Part shown: one piece after another, positions 10,369-18,539 of the stretch | How the letters are laid out: each line of letters starts with the position of its first letter | How positions within the stretch are numbered: position 1 is the stretch's first letter | Source: Acidovorax sp. Root219 | GTDB lineage: Bacteria; Pseudomonadota; Gammaproteobacteria; Burkholderiales; Burkholderiaceae_C | Direction: 5' to 3' | Length of the DNA: 54,768 nt | Assembly: GCF_001428665.1 (NCBI RefSeq) | Contig: NZ_LMIJ01000015.1 | Coordinates: forward strand, 1 to 54,768 | Made by a program: the position numbers and the translations under genes | The notes under the pieces: generated by a model | What the model was told of the DNA's origin: nothing | What the model saw: the letters and a program-made list of their open reading frames with translations, nothing else | Databases searched by the model: none

Positions 10369-10990
10369 GGAGCGGCGGCATGGACAGGCCCAGGCGCTGC
10401 GCGGCCAGCAGCGCCGCGCTGCGGCTGTTGACGCCCAGTTGCGCAAAGATGGCCGCCACATGCACGCGCACGGTGTTCTCGCTCAGGCCCAGGTGGCGCG
10501 CGATGACCTTGTTGGGCTTGCCGGTGCACAGCAGCGACAGCACTTCCAGCTGGCGCGCGGTGAGGCTGGGCGCAGCCGACGTGCGGGTTGTGGAGGCATT
10601 GCCGCTGTTCGGGGGAAAACAGGGCGCGCCGGACAGGGAGACGCTGATCGCCTCCAGGATGTCCTCGCCGCTGGCCGACTTGGGCAGGAAGCCGTCGGCG
10701 CCGCGCGAGCGCGCCTCGTACACCGCATCCGGCGCAATGCTGGCCGAGACGAGCACGATACGGGCGCTGGGGTAGGACTGGCGCAGCAGGCGCAGCCCGT
10801 CGAGCCCGCTCATGCCCGGCAGCTGGATGTCCAGCAGCACCAGGTCCATCGGGGCAGGGGGCAGGGCACAGGCTTCGGCAATGGAGCCCGCTTCGGCAAT
10901 GGATCCCACCAGGGGGTGGTCCTGCACGATCAGGCGCAAACCGGTGCGAAACAGGGTGTGGTCGTCAATAAGCAACAGGCTGGCAGGCAT
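10355..10990 (-). CDS. LuxR/NarL-type response regulator
   Basis: This 211-residue regulator has an N-terminal receiver (2-120; acidic pair Asp9-Asp10, phospho-Asp 54 in LVLLDIQLPGM, Lys 104) and a C-terminal LuxR helix-turn-helix (143-200, LTARQLEVLSLL...GLSENTVRVHV). I chose MPASLLLIDD at 10990 because receiver domains begin there; an in-frame extension to 11149 looks non-coding. The kinase gene follows with a 14-base overlap. A divergent gene starts at 11175 and is a plausible target. Confidence 0.93.
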   Translation of the reverse strand: MPASLLLIDDHTLFRTGLRLIVQDHPLVGSIAEAGSIAEACALPPAPMDLVLLDIQLPGMSGLDGLRLLRQSYPSARIVLVSASIAPDAVYEARSRGADGFLPKSASGEDILEAISVSLSGAPCFPPNSGNASTTRTSAAPSLTARQLEVLSLLCTGKPNKVIARHLGLSENTVRVHVAAIFAQLGVNSRSAALLAAQRLGLSMPPLHDIV

Positions 10991-11174
10991 CCCGTGAGTA
11001 TTGCGCACAACAACGCGCCAGGGAACTGTGCGAACTAGTCCATTTGTGCGATGGACGCCGGCCCCTGCGGTTTCTAGACTTTCCCCCATGCAGTGAACAG
11101 AATGTCGCATGGCGGCTGCGCACTGCGGCGGTTGGGTCGGACCAACCATCCATCAACCACCAGGGGAATACAAC

Positions 11175-11729
11175 ATGACTGCCAGCGCTCTTCAGAACCC
11201 ACCGCTTTCGTCGCCAGAGCACAAGCCCTCCGCCGGAGTGGGGGTGGGCGGCAACTGCCTTGCCCAGATCGTGCACGACAACTGCCCGGACCTGTTGGCC
11301 TCGGCAGGCGTCATCGTCGAGCACCTGGATGCACAGGCGGGCAACTGGCAGTTTTCCACCGACAACGGCCTGACCTGGCGCAGCGTGCGCACCGACCTCA
11401 TCAACCGCCCTGGCTGCATGGGGCTGGCGCTGGACCGCGATGCCCGCCTGCGCGTGCTGCCCTTCAGCGGCCATCGGGTGAGCGGCGTGCGCATCGTGTT
11501 CCATACCGTGCAACGCAGCCACGGCCAGGGCAGCGGCAGCTACCGCGCCTATGCCCCGGATGAACGCGATGGTGGCTCGCGCAGCGTGACGCTGGTGGTG
11601 GGCCTGAACGCCATCAACGGCATGCCGCCGGAGGTGAAAGTGCCCCGCCCGCGCAACAAGCGTGCGCTGGCCCAATCGGCCCGCGAGCGCGCTGGGGACG
11701 GGCTCGGAGGCTCTCTGGCCATGGCCTGA
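11175..11729 (+). CDS. Protein with one cadherin/VCBS-like adhesin repeat, 184 aa
   Basis: The middle (about residues 45-150) follows the pattern of the beta-sandwich repeats of giant type I-secreted adhesins: NWQFSTDNGLTW, then LALDRDARLRVLPFSG, then a strand ending SVTLVVGLNAINGMPP. Those proteins carry dozens of copies; here there is one, followed by a basic tail. No signal peptide or RTX motif is visible. The ATG at 11175 has AGGGGA 9 bases upstream. It is divergent from the two-component operon. Cellular location and role unknown; fold assignment is by pattern. Confidence 0.65.
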   Translation: MTASALQNPPLSSPEHKPSAGVGVGGNCLAQIVHDNCPDLLASAGVIVEHLDAQAGNWQFSTDNGLTWRSVRTDLINRPGCMGLALDRDARLRVLPFSGHRVSGVRIVFHTVQRSHGQGSGSYRAYAPDERDGGSRSVTLVVGLNAINGMPPEVKVPRPRNKRALAQSARERAGDGLGGSLAMA

Positions 11730-11788
11730 CGGCCCGCTTTGCTCCCCCGCCTGCGTGGGGCGCGCAGGGCCGGGTACCCTACTGGCGA

Positions 11789-11841
11789 GGGGTGAAAAAC
11801 CGTTTGCGGCGACAATGCCGGTCCTTTTGTTTTTTCACCCC
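11789..11841. repeat. Long inverted repeat upstream of the GNAT gene
   Basis: GGGGTGAAAAAC at 11789-11800 pairs with GTTTTTTCACCCC at 11829-11841 (12 bp with one bulged T), enclosing 28 bases. It sits 21 bases before the acetyltransferase start. It could be an operator, or the terminator of the 11175-11729 gene, since the 3' arm contains six T. Confidence 0.5.
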
Positions 11842-11862
11842 CCGTTTTCGTTCGGTTTTTTC

Positions 11863-12384
11863 ATGTCCAGTATCCAGGTTCGTCCCGCTACGCTTCGCGA
11901 TGCCAAAGCCATCGCCCAGATCCACACCGTCTCCGCCCAAGAGGCTTACAAAGGGCTGGTGCCAGACGAGCAATTGAAGTCCATGTCTTCCGTCGACAAG
12001 CGCCAGGCCTACTGGCGCGAAGCCATCGAATATTGCGAGCCCCAGGTGCAGGTGGCCATCGATGGCGAGAAGATCGTCGGCTTTGTCGGCTATGACCGCT
12101 CGCGCGATGAGAAATCCCGCCCCACCACGGGCGAAATCTGGGCCATCTACGCCGCCCCCACCCACTGGAACCAGGGCGTAGGCCTGGCCCTGTGGGACGC
12201 CGCCCGTGATGGCCTCCAGGAAGAAGGCTGCACCAATGTCACGGCCTGGGTGCCGCTGCGCAACGAGCGCGCCATCCGTTTCCACGAAATGGCCGGCTTC
12301 AAGCAGGAACTCTCCACCGCCAAGACCGCCGTGATCGGTGGCGTCAAGATCGAAGAAGTGCGCCTGAAGCGCCCCATCAACTAA
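11863..12384 (+). CDS. GNAT family N-acetyltransferase
   Basis: This 173-residue cytosolic acetyltransferase has the GNAT fold: beta-1/alpha-1 VRPATLRDAKAIAQIHT at the N-terminus, motif A IWAIYAAPTHWNQGVGLAL (about 90-108) with the acetyl-CoA pyrophosphate loop, and motif B AIRFHEMAGF near 140. It resembles the RimI/PhnO-like small-molecule or peptide acetyltransferases. The start was set at MSSIQVRP by homology; the frame extends upstream but is Pro/Arg-rich non-coding. The methyltransferase gene follows after 7 bases, so they are probably one unit. Substrate unknown. Confidence 0.9.
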   Translation: MSSIQVRPATLRDAKAIAQIHTVSAQEAYKGLVPDEQLKSMSSVDKRQAYWREAIEYCEPQVQVAIDGEKIVGFVGYDRSRDEKSRPTTGEIWAIYAAPTHWNQGVGLALWDAARDGLQEEGCTNVTAWVPLRNERAIRFHEMAGFKQELSTAKTAVIGGVKIEEVRLKRPIN

Positions 12385-12391
12385 GGCCCCG

Positions 12392-13543
12392 ATGATCGAG
12401 TGGAACCACCTGGGCCAGGCCCACAGTGCGCTGTGGCGCTCCGAAAGCAGCGCCCCGCCCCCCCGCCGGGTGGTGACCGCCGATGACACCCTGTCTGCCG
12501 ATACCGCCTACCGCCTAGCGTGCGAGGGCACGGGCCTGCTTTGGCAGGGCGATTTCCAGAATGCCCGCATGCTGCTGCAGGCGCTGATGCGCCGGGTGGA
12601 CCGCAAGCCGGCCAAGGCGGCGGCCAAGGCCGCCGAAAAGGCGGCCACGGCCACCCCGGCGCAGGCGTTTCACCTGCACCGCCAGGCGCAAGCCCAGCGC
12701 GCGCGGGTGCTGTCGTCGGTCCTGATCCCCCTGGGGGCGGACTACGGCATCGATCTGCGCCGTGCGCCGGACTGGCGCCAGGCCTGCACCGAGGCCTGGG
12801 GCCCGGCCAGCGGCGACGGCTCGGTGGCCACGCTGCGCGAGCTGCTGGGCCTGGTGGGCGCCTACGAATGGCGCAAGAAAGGCGTGGAAGTCCCCGCCCT
12901 GGGCGAGGGCCCGCACAACCGCATCCACCCCCACTACGGCGTGTTCTCGCCCGTGCGGGGGGAGTACGTGGACCTGGTGGCAAACACCTCCTTGCCATCC
13001 ACCGCCTTGGCGTTCGACATCGGTGTGGGCACGGGTGTGCTGTCGGCCGTGCTGGTGCGCCGCGGCGTGCAGCGCGTGGTGGCCACCGACCAGGACCCGC
13101 GCGCCATGGCTTGTGCGCTTGACAACCTGAAGCGCCTGGGTGTGCTCGACCGGGTGGAGCTGCTGCAGGCCGACCTGTTCCCTCCGGGGCGGGCGCCGCT
13201 GGTGGTGTGCAACCCCCCTTGGGTGCCTGCGCGCCCGAGCTCACCCATCGAGCATGCCGTGTACGACGAGGGCAGCCGCATGCTGCGTGGCTTTCTGGCG
13301 GGCCTGGCGGCCCACCTGGAGCCAGGCGGAGAAGGCTGGCTGATCCTGTCGGACCTGGCCGAGCACCTGGAACTGCGCCCGCGCGAGCAATTGCTGGCCT
13401 GGATCGCCGAGGGTGGCCTGCGCATCCTGGGTCGGCACGACGTGCAGCCCCGGCATGCCAAAGCCGTCGACGCCGGTGATGCCTTGCACGCCGCCCGCTC
13501 CGCCGAGGTGACTTCGCTCTGGCGGCTGGCGGCCATCGGCTGA
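12392..13543 (+). CDS. Class I SAM-dependent methyltransferase, PrmC/HemK-like
   Basis: This 383-residue protein has an N-terminal 180-residue helical region and a C-terminal Rossmann methyltransferase. The SAM motif I reads FDIGVGTGVLSAVL (about 207-220), the acidic ribose-binding loop VVATDQDP follows, and NPPW near 275 is the glutamine/adenine N-methyltransferase motif. The Lys/Ala run at about 72-86 is a flexible insert. NPPW suggests N-methylation of an amide or amine, as in PrmB/PrmC, but the N-terminal domain differs from those of the release-factor and L3 enzymes. Confidence 0.85.
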   Translation: MIEWNHLGQAHSALWRSESSAPPPRRVVTADDTLSADTAYRLACEGTGLLWQGDFQNARMLLQALMRRVDRKPAKAAAKAAEKAATATPAQAFHLHRQAQAQRARVLSSVLIPLGADYGIDLRRAPDWRQACTEAWGPASGDGSVATLRELLGLVGAYEWRKKGVEVPALGEGPHNRIHPHYGVFSPVRGEYVDLVANTSLPSTALAFDIGVGTGVLSAVLVRRGVQRVVATDQDPRAMACALDNLKRLGVLDRVELLQADLFPPGRAPLVVCNPPWVPARPSSPIEHAVYDEGSRMLRGFLAGLAAHLEPGGEGWLILSDLAEHLELRPREQLLAWIAEGGLRILGRHDVQPRHAKAVDAGDALHAARSAEVTSLWRLAAIG

Positions 13544-13568
13544 ACCCAGGCCCTGCGGCAGCCTCCGA

Positions 13569-14114
13569 TTACACCGGGGACGGTGTGCCCGCAGGTTCCT
13601 GGGGCAGCAGCTGGTCCATGCGGTCGCGAATGGTCTGGGCGCGCTCGGGCCCTGCCATCTGCGCCACTTCATCCAGCAGGGCTTCGCCCACGTCGAGCAT
13701 GCTGGAGCGGTCGCGCGCACCGCGCAGGGCCTCGTGGAACTGCCGGGCCAGGGCGGGGTCCCGGCGCGCGAACATGCGCTCGCAGATGTCGAACAGGTAC
13801 ATGCGCGTACCTGCCAGCGAGCGCAGGGCGTCGTTGGGTTTCCCTGCCGATGTTGCTGCAGGGGGCTCGGGTGTTGTCACTGCAGCCACTGTAGCCGTGG
13901 GCAGCGGCGCTTCGGGCAGGGTGGCCGGGCCGGTGAGGTAGCCCTGGCGCATGAGGTTGTCCACGATCTGCGCGCCGATGCCGTTGTACATGGCCTGCAG
14001 GTCCGACAGGGATTTGCCGTCGGCCAGCAGCAGCAGTGACCGCTCGCGCAGGCTCAGCGTGCGGACACCGGGCGAGAGTTCCAGGCGGGCTTTGTCGGTT
14101 TTTTGGAGCAGCAT
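13569..14114 (-). CDS. Hypothetical protein with winged-helix-like N-terminus, 181 aa
   Basis: Not recognised by name. Residues 1-60 (SLRERSLLLLADGKSLSDL ... LMRQGYL) look like a small winged-helix domain of the sort seen in burkholderial regulators. A Pro/Ala/Thr linker (60-90) follows, then a helical domain (95-181). The internal ATG at 14114 was chosen because upstream codons are Ser/Arg-rich non-coding. No clear ribosome-binding site. It is divergent from dusC and convergent with the methyltransferase gene. Confidence 0.7.
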   Translation of the reverse strand: MLLQKTDKARLELSPGVRTLSLRERSLLLLADGKSLSDLQAMYNGIGAQIVDNLMRQGYLTGPATLPEAPLPTATVAAVTTPEPPAATSAGKPNDALRSLAGTRMYLFDICERMFARRDPALARQFHEALRGARDRSSMLDVGEALLDEVAQMAGPERAQTIRDRMDQLLPQEPAGTPSPV

Positions 14115-14244
14115 GGTGAAGGCGCAAGGCAATGACCCACCATTGCAGCACCGGGGCATGACGCTGTGATGACCCGCCTGCCGCACAATCGCAGGTTGGC
14201 TGCGCCCACAGGGCGGGCTTTCTTTCTGTGATGTTTGCTGCGCG

Positions 14245-15210
14245 ATGACCCTGCTGCTCGCCCCGATGGAGGGGCTTCTCGATTTTGTGCTGCGTGACGT
14301 GCTCACCCGGGTGGGCGGGGTGGACCGCTGCGTGTCGGAGTTCATCCGCATCACGGGCACGTTGCTGCCAGACAAGGTGTTCCTGCGCTACCTGCCCGAG
14401 CTGCGCAACGGCAGCCGCACGCTGGCCGGGGTGCCGGTGCGCGCCCAGTTGCTGGGCTCCGACCCGGTGAGCATGGCCGAGAATGCGGCACGCTTGGCGG
14501 CTCTCGGGCCCGAAGGGATCGATCTGAACTTCGGCTGCCCGGCCAAGGTGGTCAACCGCCACGGCGGCGGGGCGGCCCTGCTGCAAGAGCCCGAGCGCAT
14601 TGCCGCGCTGGTGGCGGCGGTGCGGCGCGCCGTGCCGGCGCATCTGCCGGTCTCCGCCAAGATGCGTTTGGGCTTCAACGACAGCGGCCTGATGCGCGAG
14701 TGCGCACAGGCCATGGAGGCGGGCGGCGCCTGCGAGCTGGTAGTGCATGCCCGTACCAAGGCCGACGGCTACCGGCCCCCGGCCTACTGGGAGCAGATAC
14801 CGGCCATCCGCGCGGCCGTGGCCTTGCCCGTGGTCGCCAATGGCGAGATATGGACGGTGTCCGACGCGCTGCGCTGCCGCGAGGTATCGGGCTGCGATGC
14901 GCTGATGCTGGGGCGTGGCATGGTGGCCGACCCTGGGCTGGCGCGCGCCATCCGTGCCACGGATGCGGGGCAGCCGAGCTCGGACACCGTGCAATGGGCC
15001 GACCTGCTGCCGCACATCGCCGCGTTCTGGCAACTGGTCTGCGAGGACCTGGAGCCGCGCCAGCGCGCGGGCCGCCTCAAGCAGTGGCTGAACCTGATGC
15101 GCCGGCGCTTCCCCGAGGGCGAGGCGGCGTACCAGCATGTGCGGACCATGACGGACCAGCGCGCCATCACGGTCTGGGTGGACGCGTTGCAGGACCGCGT
15201 CACGGTCTGA
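14245..15210 (+). CDS. dusC: tRNA-dihydrouridine(16) synthase DusC
   Basis: This FMN-dependent enzyme reduces uridine 16 in the tRNA D-loop to dihydrouridine. At 321 residues it matches DusC length. The N-terminal LLLAPMEGLLDFVLRDVLT is typical of DusC, the catalytic Cys lies in LNFGCPAKVVNRHGGGAAL (near residue 98), and the phosphate-binding VVANGEIW and LMLGRGMVADP segments follow. The DusC versus DusA/B assignment rests on the PMEG(L/V)xD start and length. It ends one base before the convergent phospholipase gene. Confidence 0.92.
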   Translation: MTLLLAPMEGLLDFVLRDVLTRVGGVDRCVSEFIRITGTLLPDKVFLRYLPELRNGSRTLAGVPVRAQLLGSDPVSMAENAARLAALGPEGIDLNFGCPAKVVNRHGGGAALLQEPERIAALVAAVRRAVPAHLPVSAKMRLGFNDSGLMRECAQAMEAGGACELVVHARTKADGYRPPAYWEQIPAIRAAVALPVVANGEIWTVSDALRCREVSGCDALMLGRGMVADPGLARAIRATDAGQPSSDTVQWADLLPHIAAFWQLVCEDLEPRQRAGRLKQWLNLMRRRFPEGEAAYQHVRTMTDQRAITVWVDALQDRVTV

Positions 15211-15211
15211 A

Positions 15212-17056
15212 TCACAACAGGTGGTCCGGGGCGAGCGGGCCGAGCAGTTGCAGCAGCAGGCGCAGCGGCGCGCTGGCATCGGGCTCGGTAGTGCTGTCCT
15301 GCAGGCCGCTGCCCTGTGGCGCGTGCCACAGCAACTGGCCGCCCGGCTGCTGCAGTTCCACGCGCCAGGCCAGTTCGCCCAGGGCCGGTTCGAGTCGGGT
15401 GGTGATGCGCCGGGACAGCTCGGTGCTGCGGATCAGCAGCGCGATCTCGGTGTTCTGCTTTTGCGAGCGCATATCGAGGTTCATGGAGCCGATGGCGACC
15501 AGACGGCCGTCCATCACCAGCAGCTTGGAGTGCAGCATGGCGCGCGAACTGCCCACCGAGCCGGTGGGCGAAGAGCCGCTGCGGCCCGAGGAGCCGCCCG
15601 GGCTGCCGAAGGCACTGCCCAGGCCGGTGAGCTCGCTGCGCATTTCGTACAGCTCCACCCCCATGGCCAGCAGTTCGGGCCGGTGCCGGGCATAGCCGGC
15701 ATGGGCTATGGGGGCGTCGTTGGACGCCAGGGAGTTGGTGAGCACCCGCACCCGCACGCCACGTTGGCGGGCCTGGGCAAAGGCCTGCTTCATGTCGGGG
15801 CCGGGCACGAAGTAGGGCGAGACGATGAGCAATTCGCGCCGGGCCTGGCCCATCAAATGCAGCAGGCCGTCCACCACCGTGTCGCCCTCACCGGCATCGG
15901 CTGCGTCTGTGGACGGGAGCACCGCAGTGCCGCTGGCGGCGGCTACGCCCCCTGCAGGAGGGGCGATGCGCGCGGCCTGTCGGGCGTTGGATCCGCTGGC
16001 AGGTGCTGCGTCGGGAGATGGAGGGGCGGCGACGCCTTCGGCCGGGATCTTGGCGGGTTGGTCAACCAGCACCACAGCCGGTGCCCAGACAAAGGACACG
16101 GCGCCCAGGTCCATAGGCTGGTAGTCCCAGATGCGGCTGCGCTGGGCGCCAACACCGCCAGGGTCGTCCTGGCCCGGGGCTGGCGCGCTGGCGGCAGGGG
16201 GCGGTGGCTTGGTGTCAAGGGCCACCTGGCGTTCCCGTTCGGCAACGTCGGCCGCCTCGTACTGGCTGCGCATGGTGTCCAGTTCCTCGCGTGTGACCAG
16301 GGACTGCACGGGGTAGGCGCGCTGGTTGTTCCAGTAGTGGTCGAAGCTGCGCGAGAGGTCCTGCACGATGGGCCCGGCGGCCAGCACGTCCAGGTCCACG
16401 AAATTGCCCGCATCGGCCGTGCCGAAGTAGGCGTCGCCCAGGTTGCGCCCGCCGGTGACGCCCATGGCGTTGTCGGCGATGAAGAGCTTGTTGTGCATGC
16501 GCTGCTGCGCGCGGGAAAAATCGGCCACGGCGCTGAACATGCGCCCCATCGAGGAGCCGCGCGCGCCGGTGAGCGGGTTGAACATGCGCATCTCGATGTT
16601 GGGCACGAAGGCCAGGCGCATGACCTGCGCATCGCGCCCGGCGCTGTGGAAGTCATCGAGCAGCACCCTGACCCTGACCCCGCGTTGGGCGGCCGACACC
16701 ACGCCCTTGAGCAGGCGCTCGGTGCTGGCATCGGCGTGGATGGCGTAGTACTGCAGGTCCAGGGTCTTGTGCGCCGCTTCCACCAGTGCCAAGCGGCTGC
16801 TGTAGGCCGCCTGGGGCCCGCCCAGCAGCAGAAAGCCCGAAGGGTAACGACCTGCCGCCGCCTGGCGGTTGGCCTCCACCATTTGCCCCAGCGGCGTGCC
16901 GGCAGGGGAGGCGAGGGCGGTGGATTCGGGGCGATCCACGTCCTGGGGCAACCCAGCGCAACCGGTGATCACGGCCACCGCGAGTGTGGCGACCAGCCCC
17001 ATCCAGCCATAGCGGGCGGTGGCGGCAAGGTCTTTGAGAGCGATGGGGGCTGGCAT
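15212..17056 (-). CDS. Phospholipase D-family lipoprotein, cardiolipin synthase (ClsC-like)
   Basis: This 614-residue two-HKD enzyme resembles ClsC-type cardiolipin synthases. Motif 1 has His188, Lys190 and Asp195 (HNKLFIADNAMGVTGGRN); motif 2 has His509, Lys511 and Asp516 (HSKLLVMDGRLVAIGSMN). A hydrophobic N-terminus with ITGC at 30-33 fits a lipobox, so it is probably membrane-anchored facing the periplasm. Three low-complexity Pro/Ala/Ser inserts (about 290-315, 345-395, 475-505) make it longer than E. coli ClsC. No ymdB-like partner is adjacent. Confidence 0.88.
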   Translation of the reverse strand: MPAPIALKDLAATARYGWMGLVATLAVAVITGCAGLPQDVDRPESTALASPAGTPLGQMVEANRQAAAGRYPSGFLLLGGPQAAYSSRLALVEAAHKTLDLQYYAIHADASTERLLKGVVSAAQRGVRVRVLLDDFHSAGRDAQVMRLAFVPNIEMRMFNPLTGARGSSMGRMFSAVADFSRAQQRMHNKLFIADNAMGVTGGRNLGDAYFGTADAGNFVDLDVLAAGPIVQDLSRSFDHYWNNQRAYPVQSLVTREELDTMRSQYEAADVAERERQVALDTKPPPPAASAPAPGQDDPGGVGAQRSRIWDYQPMDLGAVSFVWAPAVVLVDQPAKIPAEGVAAPPSPDAAPASGSNARQAARIAPPAGGVAAASGTAVLPSTDAADAGEGDTVVDGLLHLMGQARRELLIVSPYFVPGPDMKQAFAQARQRGVRVRVLTNSLASNDAPIAHAGYARHRPELLAMGVELYEMRSELTGLGSAFGSPGGSSGRSGSSPTGSVGSSRAMLHSKLLVMDGRLVAIGSMNLDMRSQKQNTEIALLIRSTELSRRITTRLEPALGELAWRVELQQPGGQLLWHAPQGSGLQDSTTEPDASAPLRLLLQLLGPLAPDHLL

Positions 17057-17170
17057 TGGAGGGGACTTTCTGGATACTACAGAAGGTATATCCCGCCGCC
17101 CCAGTCGCCGCTGTCGGACGGTGCGCCGAAACGTAACGCTGTGTGAACGGTGCCGCCGCCCGGTCGCTGC

Positions 17171-18373
17171 TTACCAGCTCACTTCGCGGTCCGGCGTTGC
17201 GCTGATTTTGTGGATGGAAAGGTCTGCGCCGTCGAACTCCTCTTCCTGCGACAGCCTGAGGCCCACAGTGGCCTTGAGGGCCCCGTACACCACCAGTCCG
17301 CCCAGGAGGGCCCAGACCACGCCCATGCTGGTGCCGATCAGCTGTGCGCTGAAGGCCACACCGCCCAGGCCGCCAAGGGCCTTGCTGCCGAAGATGCCCG
17401 CCGCCAGGCCGCCCCAGGTGCCGCACAGGCCGTGCAGGGGCCAGACGCCGAGCACATCGTCGATCTTCCACTTGTTCTGCGTCAGCGTGAACAGCAGCAC
17501 GAAGATGGTGCCGGCAATGGCGCCTGTGACCAGCGCGCCCAGCGGGTGCATCAGGTCGGAGCCCGCGCACACCGCCACCAGGCCGGCCAGAGGGCCGTTG
17601 TGCACGAAGCCCGGGTCGTTCTTGCCCAGCACCAGGGCGGCTAGCGTGCCGCCCACCATGGCCATCAGCGAGTTGACCGCCACCAGGCCCGAGAGCTTGT
17701 CCACGGTCTGTGCGCTCATCACGTTGAAGCCGAACCAGCCGACCACCAGAATCCAGGCCCCGAGGGCCAGGAAGGGGATGTTTGATGGCGGGTGGGCCGA
17801 GATGGCGCCATCCTTGCGGTAGCGGTTGGCGCGCGAGCCGAGCAGCACCACGGCGGGCAGGGCGATCCAGCCGCCCACGGCGTGGACCACGACCGAGCCC
17901 GCGAAGTCATGGAACTCTTCGCCGGTCAACGACTTGATCCAGGCCTGCACGCCGAAGTGCTGGTTCCACGCGATGCCCTCGAAGAAGGGGTAGACGAAGC
18001 CGACGATGATGGCCGTGGCCATGAGCTGCGGCCAGAACTTGGCGCGTTCGGCAATACCGCCCGACACAATGGCCGGAATGGCCGCTGCGAAGGTGAGCAG
18101 AAAGAAGAACTTGACCAGCGAATAGCCGCTTTGCTGGACCAGGGTGTCTGCCCCCACGAAGAAATGCGTGCCATAGGCCACGCTGTAGCCCACCGCAAAG
18201 TACACCACGGTGGACACGGAGAAGTCCACGAGGATCTTGACCAGCGCATTCACCTGGTTCTTCTTGCGGACCGTGCCCAGCTCCAGAAAGGCGAACCCGG
18301 CATGCATGGCCAGCACCATGATTGCCCCGAGCAGAATGAACAAGGCGTCCGTGCCCTGTTTGAGTGCTTCCAT
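17171..18373 (-). CDS. amtB: Ammonium transporter AmtB
   Basis: This 400-residue inner-membrane ammonium channel has about eleven hydrophobic segments. The conserved pore residues are visible: Asp156 and His164 in HDFAGSVVVH, and His314 in GVWPLHGLCG, matching Asp160/His168/His318 of E. coli AmtB. There is no long cleavable signal sequence. GGAGAT lies just before the ATG. Unusually no glnK (PII) gene is adjacent. The upstream 166 bases contain a sigma-54-like promoter and NtrC-like repeats, which fits nitrogen-limitation control. Confidence 0.95.
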   Translation of the reverse strand: MEALKQGTDALFILLGAIMVLAMHAGFAFLELGTVRKKNQVNALVKILVDFSVSTVVYFAVGYSVAYGTHFFVGADTLVQQSGYSLVKFFFLLTFAAAIPAIVSGGIAERAKFWPQLMATAIIVGFVYPFFEGIAWNQHFGVQAWIKSLTGEEFHDFAGSVVVHAVGGWIALPAVVLLGSRANRYRKDGAISAHPPSNIPFLALGAWILVVGWFGFNVMSAQTVDKLSGLVAVNSLMAMVGGTLAALVLGKNDPGFVHNGPLAGLVAVCAGSDLMHPLGALVTGAIAGTIFVLLFTLTQNKWKIDDVLGVWPLHGLCGTWGGLAAGIFGSKALGGLGGVAFSAQLIGTSMGVVWALLGGLVVYGALKATVGLRLSQEEEFDGADLSIHKISATPDREVSW

Positions 18374-18397
18374 ACCATCTCCACGCGTTTGTTTGAT

Positions 18398-18506
18398 CTG
18401 TTTTGGTGCGTTTCACTGCGGTATGCAATGAGTGCACCAAAATTAAGCAAAAAATGCGCCAGGATGTGGCGTGCGTCACCGGGGTGGTGCTGGGCTGTTT
18501 TGGTGC
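18398..18506. promoter_or_regulatory. NtrC-like half-site cluster upstream of amtB
   Basis: The 12-mer CTGTTTTGGTGC occurs exactly twice (18398-18409 and 18495-18506), and GCACCAAAA at 18434-18442 is its inverted half. The first and third form a perfect 9-bp inverted repeat 24 bases apart. TCACCGGGGTGGTGC at 18476-18490 matches the NtrC dyad GCACC-N5-GGTGC with one mismatch. These flank the sigma-54-like promoter. NtrC binding is inferred from the consensus. Confidence 0.6.
18446..18461 (-). promoter_or_regulatory. Sigma-54-like promoter of amtB
   Basis: Read on the minus strand, TGGCGCATTTTTTGCT matches the RpoN consensus TGGCACGNNNNTTGCW with two substitutions. The invariant GG and GC are kept at the correct spacing. 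The predicted start is near 18435, giving a leader of about 60 bases before the amtB ATG. Confidence 0.7.
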
Positions 18507-18539
18507 ATGGGCCGGAGCTGGGCCCATGGGGTCGGCTGG

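Noticed and set aside
16600..16700. Repeated CCCTGACCCTGACC near 16663 as a short tandem array
   Set aside because: It encodes RVRVRVLLDD of the phospholipase and is only two units long.
15212..17056. Possible frameshift because of the long low-complexity inserts in the phospholipase D protein
   Set aside because: Both HKD motifs are in one uninterrupted frame with consistent codon use, so the inserts are real linkers.
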